Source: Bacillota bacterium
GTDB taxonomy: Bacteria > Bacillota > UBA994
Direction: 5' to 3'
Assembly (NCBI GenBank): GCA_018725275.1
Contig: QLUC01000023.1
Coordinates: 1-17,689 of the forward strand
DNA length: 17,689 bases
Made by a program: the position numbers and the translations under genes. The notes under the pieces are model-generated. The model saw only the letters and a program-made list of their open reading frames with translations. It was not told where the DNA came from and did no database searches. Shown here one piece after another: positions 13,903 to 17,689 of the stretch (within the stretch, counting starts at the first letter, position 1; each line of letters begins with the position of its first letter).

Positions 13903-14319
13903 CTAATTAATTTTTTCTCTGGCACGCAGAACGAGGTCAGCGAGGGTGGTGGCGTCGAGGACCTGGCTCATGCCGGCCGAGACGCGCTCCCAGAGTTCGC
14001 GGGTGACGCAGCTCTGCACCCTTTCGCAGGTTCCGTTGTGCTCGCAATCGACAATTTTGATGGGGCCTTCCACCGCACGCACGATGTCCCCAGAGGTCAT
14101 TAGCTGCGCGGGCTTGGCCAGAGTATACCCCCCGCTGGCACCGCGCACCCCTGTGACCAGCTGTGCTTTTTTGAGGCCGATAAAAATCTGTTCAAGGTAT
14201 TGCTCCGAAATATCTTCCCGTTCGGCAATGAAGCGCAGCGAAACCGGCCCCGCCCCACCGTGCATCGCCAGTACGACCATCGCTCGAACGGCATATTGTC
14301 CCTTAGTGGATAAACGCAT
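13903..14319 (-). CDS. iscR: Rrf2-family regulator, IscR-like
   Basis: This 138-residue protein has the Rrf2 winged helix (MRLSTKGQYAVRAMVVLA, then AEREDISEQYLEQIFIGLKKAQLV, then GASGGYTLAKP) and a cluster-binding region VDCEHNGTCERVQSC with Cys92, Cys98 and Cys104, the same positions as in E. coli IscR. The fourth E. coli ligand, His107, is not conserved here (Arg107), so ligation would have to differ. As first gene before iscS and iscU it is expected to sense Fe-S status and repress the operon. The start has GGGGAG 8 bases upstream. A palindrome lies over the -35 box of the promoter upstream. The 5' leader is about 60 bases. Confidence 0.93.
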   Translation of the reverse strand: MRLSTKGQYAVRAMVVLAMHGGAGPVSLRFIAEREDISEQYLEQIFIGLKKAQLVTGVRGASGGYTLAKPAQLMTSGDIVRAVEGPIKIVDCEHNGTCERVQSCVTRELWERVSAGMSQVLDATTLADLVLRAREKIN

Positions 14320-14357
14320 ACTTCACTCCCCTTCTGCCGATAGCCCCCACTTGAAAT

Positions 14358-14387
14358 CGAAAAAACCCGAGAGAATCGCTCGGGTTT
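14358..14387 (-). terminator. Intrinsic terminator between prmC and iscR
   Basis: On the minus strand AAACCCGAG (14387-14379), loop CGATTCT and CTCGGGTTT (14371-14363) form a 9-base-pair stem ending in a run of six T (to 14360). It should end transcription coming from rpmE-prmC. The iscR promoter lies immediately upstream, so the expected iscR start point falls inside the left arm and a transcript from there cannot form the full stem. Confidence 0.85.
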
Positions 14388-14388
14388 A

Positions 14389-14417
14389 ATTTTACACCTC
14401 AAATGTTGTCATGTCAA
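14389..14417 (-). promoter_or_regulatory. Sigma-A promoter of iscR-iscS-iscU
   Basis: TTGACA (14417-14412, perfect) and TAAAAT (14394-14389) are separated by exactly 17 bases. The predicted start point is near 14382, leaving a leader of about 60 bases before the iscR ATG. Confidence 0.88.
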
Positions 14418-14420
14418 CAT
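14403..14420. promoter_or_regulatory. Palindrome over the iscR -35 box, putative regulator site
   Basis: ATGTTGTCATGTCAACAT is an 18-base inverted repeat with six-base arms ATGTTG/CAACAT, a central CATG, and one mismatched pair. It covers the whole -35 hexamer. A half site GACAACAT recurs at 14485-14492 over the prmC stop. The position is ideal for repression, and IscR is the obvious candidate by analogy with autoregulation of iscR genes. Confidence 0.6.
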
Positions 14421-14491
14421 CTCGCCATCACTCTGCTGCTCCGGCGAGTCACTCCAAACTTTTTAGGCCGCAGCTTGACGATACGACAACA

Positions 14492-15418
14492 TTACAGCAT
14501 CTCATGCGGAACGGCTAAGGGCGAGGTGGGTAGCATTTGACGTTTACATTTTTCCCCGGCACAAACTCGGTCCCTTCCCGCCAAATCTCGGGTCAAGGTA
14601 ACCCCACTAAAACCATGGGCGACAAAAATGGCGGCCACGCTCTCGCCCTGCGTGCTGCCAATCTCGAGCGCCAGGCAGCCGCGCGGAGTAAGGTAACGGG
14701 CGGCACTCGCGATGATGGCCCGATAAAAATCTAACCCGTCACTGCCGCCGTCGAGCGCGAGGTGGGGCTCCCTTTGCACAAAACGATCTAGTTGCCGAAT
14801 CTCGGCCGTCGGGATGTAGGGCGGGTTACTGACGATTAGGTCAAAGCGTCGGCCATGAACAGGCGCGAAGAGGTCCCCTGCCAAAAACTCTGCCCGGCTA
14901 TTCAACCCTAGAAGCTTGGCATTTTCTTCAGCCACGCCGAGGGCGCTTGACGAAATATCCGTAAGGGTGTAGCGCCCAAAGGGCCGCTCGGCGGCCAAGG
15001 TCAGCCCCACACAACCTGAGCCGGTGCAAAGGTCAAGCACAAATACCCCTCCGGCCCGGTGAGGCGAGAGGGCATCGATTTTCGTTAAAGCCACTTCTAC
15101 GAGGGTTTCGGTATCGGCGCGGGGGATGAGTACCGCCGGCGTTACTAAGAACTCTCGTCCATAAAACTCGGTGCGTCCGCACAAGTACTGTAGCGGCATG
15201 CCCTCCGCCAAAGCCCGGATGAGCGCGGCATAATGCTCCCCTTGGGCCGGAGTTATTTCTTTTTGGGGGTTCATGAGAAACTCGGCCCGTGTTATACCAA
15301 GGGCCTCGCGAAGCAATAGCTCCCCCTGCCACTCGGGGTCGCTGATGGCGGCTAGGGCTAGCCTACCCGCCCCCCATTGCCGGGCTGTTAGGTAACTGTG
15401 GGCAGGCACTTCTTTCAT
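14492..15418 (-). CDS. prmC: Release factor N5-glutamine methyltransferase
   Basis: PrmC methylates the Gln of the GGQ motif in release factors with S-adenosylmethionine. Within its 308 residues are GMPLQYLCGRTEFYG near 73-87, VLIPRADTETLVE near 96, the AdoMet loop VLDLCTGSGCVGLTLA near 127-142, and the catalytic SNPPYIP at 197-203, followed by REPHLALDGGSDGLDFYR. The start codon overlaps the prfA stop by one base (TAATG), the standard pairing of enzyme and substrate. The C-terminus carries about 20 residues past the usual end (GRDRVCAGEK onward), which look unstructured. It is the last gene of the rpmE operon, and a terminator follows 105 bases downstream. Confidence 0.95.
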   Translation of the reverse strand: MKEVPAHSYLTARQWGAGRLALAAISDPEWQGELLLREALGITRAEFLMNPQKEITPAQGEHYAALIRALAEGMPLQYLCGRTEFYGREFLVTPAVLIPRADTETLVEVALTKIDALSPHRAGGVFVLDLCTGSGCVGLTLAAERPFGRYTLTDISSSALGVAEENAKLLGLNSRAEFLAGDLFAPVHGRRFDLIVSNPPYIPTAEIRQLDRFVQREPHLALDGGSDGLDFYRAIIASAARYLTPRGCLALEIGSTQGESVAAIFVAHGFSGVTLTRDLAGRDRVCAGEKCKRQMLPTSPLAVPHEML

Positions 15419-16482
15419 TAGGCTCTCTGCAATTTCTCTACTTGGTCGTGGGTGGTGAGGGCGTCGATAAATTCGTGGAGATCTCCGTCCAGGAAGGCCT
15501 CGAGGCGATGGGTGGTGAGGTTGATGCGATGGTCCGAGATGCGGTTCTGCGGAAAGTTGTAGGTACGAATGCGCTCGCTGCGGTCGCCACTGCCCACTTG
15601 CCCGCGCCTAGTCTCAGTAAGTTCCGCATCGCGTTTTGCCTGTTCTAACTCGAGCAGGCGGGCGCGCAAAACCTTCATGGCTTTGTCGCGGTTCTTGGTC
15701 TGGGATTTTTCGTCCTGCATGTTGACCGCCACCCCGGTCGGCAGGTGGGTAATGCGCACCGCCGAATAGGTGGTGTTCACCGACTGTCCACCCGGGCCGC
15801 TCGAGCAAAAGGTATCGATGCGCAAATCGTTTTGGTCAATTAATAGGTCTACTTCTTCTGCTTCGGGCAGTACGGCCACGGTCGCGGTAGAGGTGTGAAT
15901 GCGCCCGCTGGCTTCGGTGTCGGGCACCCTTTGGACGCGGTGCACGCCACTTTCGTACTTGAGTTTGCTATAGGCACCCTTGCCCTCAATCATAAATATA
16001 GCTTCCTTGCAGCCTCCCAGGTCACTGAGCGAGGCCGACAAAAGTTCAATCTTCCAACCCTGACGCTCGGCAAAGCGCGTGTACATGCGGTACAGGTTCC
16101 CGGCAAAGAGCGCGGCTTCGTTGCCACCGGTACCGGCGCGCACTTCGACAATGACATTCTTTTCGTCGTTAGGGTCCTTCGGTAAAAGCAGCACCTTGAT
16201 GTCGGTGGTAAAACGCTCGACATTGTCCTGCTGCACTCTAATTTCCGACTCGAGCATTTCCCGAAATTCGGCGTCCGCTTGCCCTTCAAAGGCGGTCTTT
16301 AACTCGGCGACATCACCTAGGGCCTTGTCTAGGCCTTCGATGGCGACGACTAAATCGGTGAGAGAGGCCCGCTCCTTGATATACGCCCGCCACTCGCTCT
16401 GGCGGGAGATGACCGCGGGGTCGCTGACCAACTCGGTCAGTTGGTCGTAGCGCTCCTTCACTGCTCGTAATTTTTCAATCAT
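15418..16482 (-). CDS. prfA: Peptide chain release factor 1
   Basis: RF1 reads UAA and UAG stop codons and triggers release of the finished protein. In 354 residues the sequence has EVRAGTGGNEAALFAG near 113, the codon-recognition PxT motif in RVPDTEASGRIHTS (Pro187-Asp-Thr189; the middle residue is variable in Bacillota), and the catalytic SSGPGGQSVNTTYSAVRITH with GGQ at 231-233. The PxT rather than SPF motif and the length separate it from RF2. The ATG at 16482 has AGGGGTGA upstream. It lies 27 bases after yqhQ and overlaps prmC by one base. Confidence 0.97.
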   Translation of the reverse strand: MIEKLRAVKERYDQLTELVSDPAVISRQSEWRAYIKERASLTDLVVAIEGLDKALGDVAELKTAFEGQADAEFREMLESEIRVQQDNVERFTTDIKVLLLPKDPNDEKNVIVEVRAGTGGNEAALFAGNLYRMYTRFAERQGWKIELLSASLSDLGGCKEAIFMIEGKGAYSKLKYESGVHRVQRVPDTEASGRIHTSTATVAVLPEAEEVDLLIDQNDLRIDTFCSSGPGGQSVNTTYSAVRITHLPTGVAVNMQDEKSQTKNRDKAMKVLRARLLELEQAKRDAELTETRRGQVGSGDRSERIRTYNFPQNRISDHRINLTTHRLEAFLDGDLHEFIDALTTHDQVEKLQRA

Positions 16483-16509
16483 GTTCTCACCCCTAGTCTC
16501 GGTTGGTCC

Positions 16510-17376
16510 TTATGCCGGAAGTTCTAAGGCGGCCTTGAGCGCAGCGATGGCCACCTCTATTTGCGCCTCGTCCGGCTCCCTGGTAGTAAGGCGTTGCAGC
16601 AACAACCCCGGCCACATTAGCGCGCGCCACCAAGCGCCGGTGCTCTTGGCCGATATCTTGATGATTTCGTAGGCGAGCCCGGCCACAAAGGGCAAGAGTA
16701 AGATGCGCAGCACAATGCGCACATAGATGTTAGGCCAGCCAAACAGAGAGAAGAAAAGAATACTCAAGACCATGACAATGAGCAAAAAAGACGTGCCACA
16801 CCTGAGGTGCAGGGTGGAGTGCTTTTGGACATTGGCGAGGCAAAGCTCCTCCCCTGCCTCGTAGCAGGCTATTGTCTTGTGCTCCGCGCCGTGGTACTGA
16901 AAAAACCGCCTGAGCTCCGGCCACCTGGCAATGAGAGAGATATAGGCCACAAAAATGAGCATTCTAATCGCGCCCTCGGCGAGATTAGCCACCACGGGGT
17001 GGAGAAGGTTCGCACCTAAGAAGCGAGCCAAGATGGTCGGCAACAGAAAAAAGAGCCCTACCGCTAGCGCCAGCCCGGCAAAAACAGTTAGGCCCAAGGC
17101 GCCTTTTGAGAGCTGCAATTCTTCGTCGCCCGACTCATTGACAGAATGCATCAAGGCGTCGAGGCCGATGGCCAGGGTGTCCACTAGGGCCACCGCCCCG
17201 CGCAAAACCGGTAACTTGAAAAGGCGGCTACGTTGTACGGCAGACGCCAAGGGACGCTTCGAGATGCTGATGCTTTGGTCTGTTCGCCTGACCGCTATGG
17301 CTAAACCCTCGGGTGTGCGCATCAGTACGCCTTCCATGACTGCTTGGCCACCAATGGTCTTGCCTGCCACGCTCAT
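16510..17376 (-). CDS. yqhQ: DUF1385 membrane protein (YqhQ-like)
   Basis: This 288-residue integral membrane protein belongs to the DUF1385 family, seen in GGQAVMEGVLMR at residues 9-20, the YHGAEHKTIACYE segment near 161-173, and HLRCGTSFLLIVMV near 190-203. Four hydrophobic stretches lie at about 93-117, 136-151, 196-213 and 217-238. The biochemical role is unknown to me. The family commonly sits next to prfA and rpmE in clostridia, and the same arrangement is seen here, 7 bases after rpmE and 27 before prfA. The start is uncertain. GGGGG lies too close to the ATG at 17376 but 7 bases before a GTG two codons later (17370), which may be the real start. Confidence 0.9.
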   Translation of the reverse strand: MSVAGKTIGGQAVMEGVLMRTPEGLAIAVRRTDQSISISKRPLASAVQRSRLFKLPVLRGAVALVDTLAIGLDALMHSVNESGDEELQLSKGALGLTVFAGLALAVGLFFLLPTILARFLGANLLHPVVANLAEGAIRMLIFVAYISLIARWPELRRFFQYHGAEHKTIACYEAGEELCLANVQKHSTLHLRCGTSFLLIVMVLSILFFSLFGWPNIYVRIVLRILLLPFVAGLAYEIIKISAKSTGAWWRALMWPGLLLQRLTTREPDEAQIEVAIAALKAALELPA

Positions 17377-17383
17377 GCCCCCA

Positions 17384-17590
17384 TTATTGTTCCGTTAGTC
17401 CGTACTTCTTCTTGAAGCGATCGACACGACCGCCGCTTTCGGCAAACTTCTGCTTGCCGGTAAAGAAGGGATGACACTTTGAGCAAAGCTCAACGCGCAA
17501 TTGCTTCTTGACAGACCCCGATTCAAAGGTTGCGCCACAAGCGCAACTCACTAGGGCTTTATGGTAAATGGGATGAATTTTTTCTTTCAC
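17384..17590 (-). CDS. rpmE: 50S ribosomal protein L31, zinc-binding form
   Basis: This 68-residue L31 has the four zinc ligands of the C+ form: Cys16 and Cys18 (SCACGATF) and Cys36 and Cys39 (LCSKCHPF). It then shows FFTGKQKFAESGGRVDRFKKKYG, the conserved C-terminal half. It starts at GTG 17590 with GAGGTGA 7 bases upstream. The presence of the cysteine form suggests zinc-dependent behaviour; in B. subtilis such L31 is exchanged for a Cys-less paralogue under zinc limitation. It is first in a four-gene unit with yqhQ, prfA and prmC, behind a strong promoter. Confidence 0.97.
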   Translation of the reverse strand: MKEKIHPIYHKALVSCACGATFESGSVKKQLRVELCSKCHPFFTGKQKFAESGGRVDRFKKKYGLTEQ

Positions 17591-17624
17591 GCTGATTCAC
17601 CTCTTTTTTGAAGACTACTCGGAC

Positions 17625-17653
17625 ATTATACCACGGCGGAAAACGGGTGACAA
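17625..17653 (-). promoter_or_regulatory. Sigma-A promoter of rpmE-yqhQ-prfA-prmC
   Basis: TTGTCA (17653-17648, 5 of 6) and TATAAT (17630-17625, perfect) are 17 bases apart, with a leader of about 28 bases to the GTG start. The last 36 bases of the window (17654-17689) show no further gene. Confidence 0.88.
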
Positions 17654-17689
17654 GCGAAAGAAAAGGCGCGGTATGGCCAAATAATTTTC

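Noticed and set aside
13893..13925. Upstream start for iscS
   Set aside because: The 11 extra residues overlap iscR, and the strong AGGAGG site is placed for the ATG at 13892.
14358..14387. Leader attenuator controlling iscR
   Set aside because: The predicted iscR start point lies inside the left arm of the stem, so iscR mRNA cannot fold it fully. A terminator for the upstream operon is the simpler reading.

Overview
The window reads as a chromosomal stretch of a moderately GC-rich member of the Bacillota, probably of the class Clostridia. The evidence is the gene order rpmE-yqhQ(DUF1385)-prfA-prmC, the clostridial form of MurC (EACEY motif), a short iscR-iscS-iscU set, strong AGGAGG-type ribosome binding sites, frequent GTG and TTG starts, and sigma-A type promoters. 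Almost every gene is on the minus strand. Only murC and one tRNA gene are on the plus strand. There is no phage, insertion sequence, CRISPR array or rRNA. Coding density is high, and no gap exceeds about 175 bases.

Layout from left to right. (1) Positions 1-2042, minus: a three-gene unit of a helix-turn-helix regulator, a protein family I know under the doubtful label 'quinate 5-dehydrogenase', and the N-terminal part of a protein resembling acyl-ACP reductase/COG5322 that runs off the left edge. A direct/inverted repeat lies over the likely regulator promoter. (2) Positions 2038-3197, minus: a 55-residue zinc ribbon, dusB and an intrinsic terminator. (3) Positions 3190-3349, plus: a complete tRNA-Pro(CGG) unit with promoter, CCA end and terminator. 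(4) Positions 3377-9214, minus: a compact run of M20 peptidase, argS, Nudix hydrolase, M24 peptidase, murB and a cysteine-rich C_GCAxxG_C_C-type protein, with several overlapping start/stop codons. (5) Positions 9215-9377: a divergent promoter region. (6) Positions 9378-10754, plus: murC. (7) Positions 10732-14420, minus: iscR, iscS, iscU and then a membrane-anchored N-acyl-D-amino-acid deacylase-like amidohydrolase. This unit has a consensus promoter with a palindrome over its -35 box. (8) Positions 14492-17653, minus: rpmE, yqhQ, prfA and prmC from a consensus promoter, ending in a terminator that overlaps the iscR start region.

Functionally the window combines translation (tRNA-Pro, argS, prfA, prmC, rpmE, dusB), peptidoglycan precursor synthesis (murB, murC), Fe-S cluster assembly (iscRSU) and peptide or acyl-amino-acid turnover (M20, M24, amidohydrolase). 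The parts least explained by known biology are the left-edge cassette, the iscR control region, and the deacylase attached to the isc genes. I found no clearly new defence or mobile system. All calls come from reading the sequence; no database search was possible.
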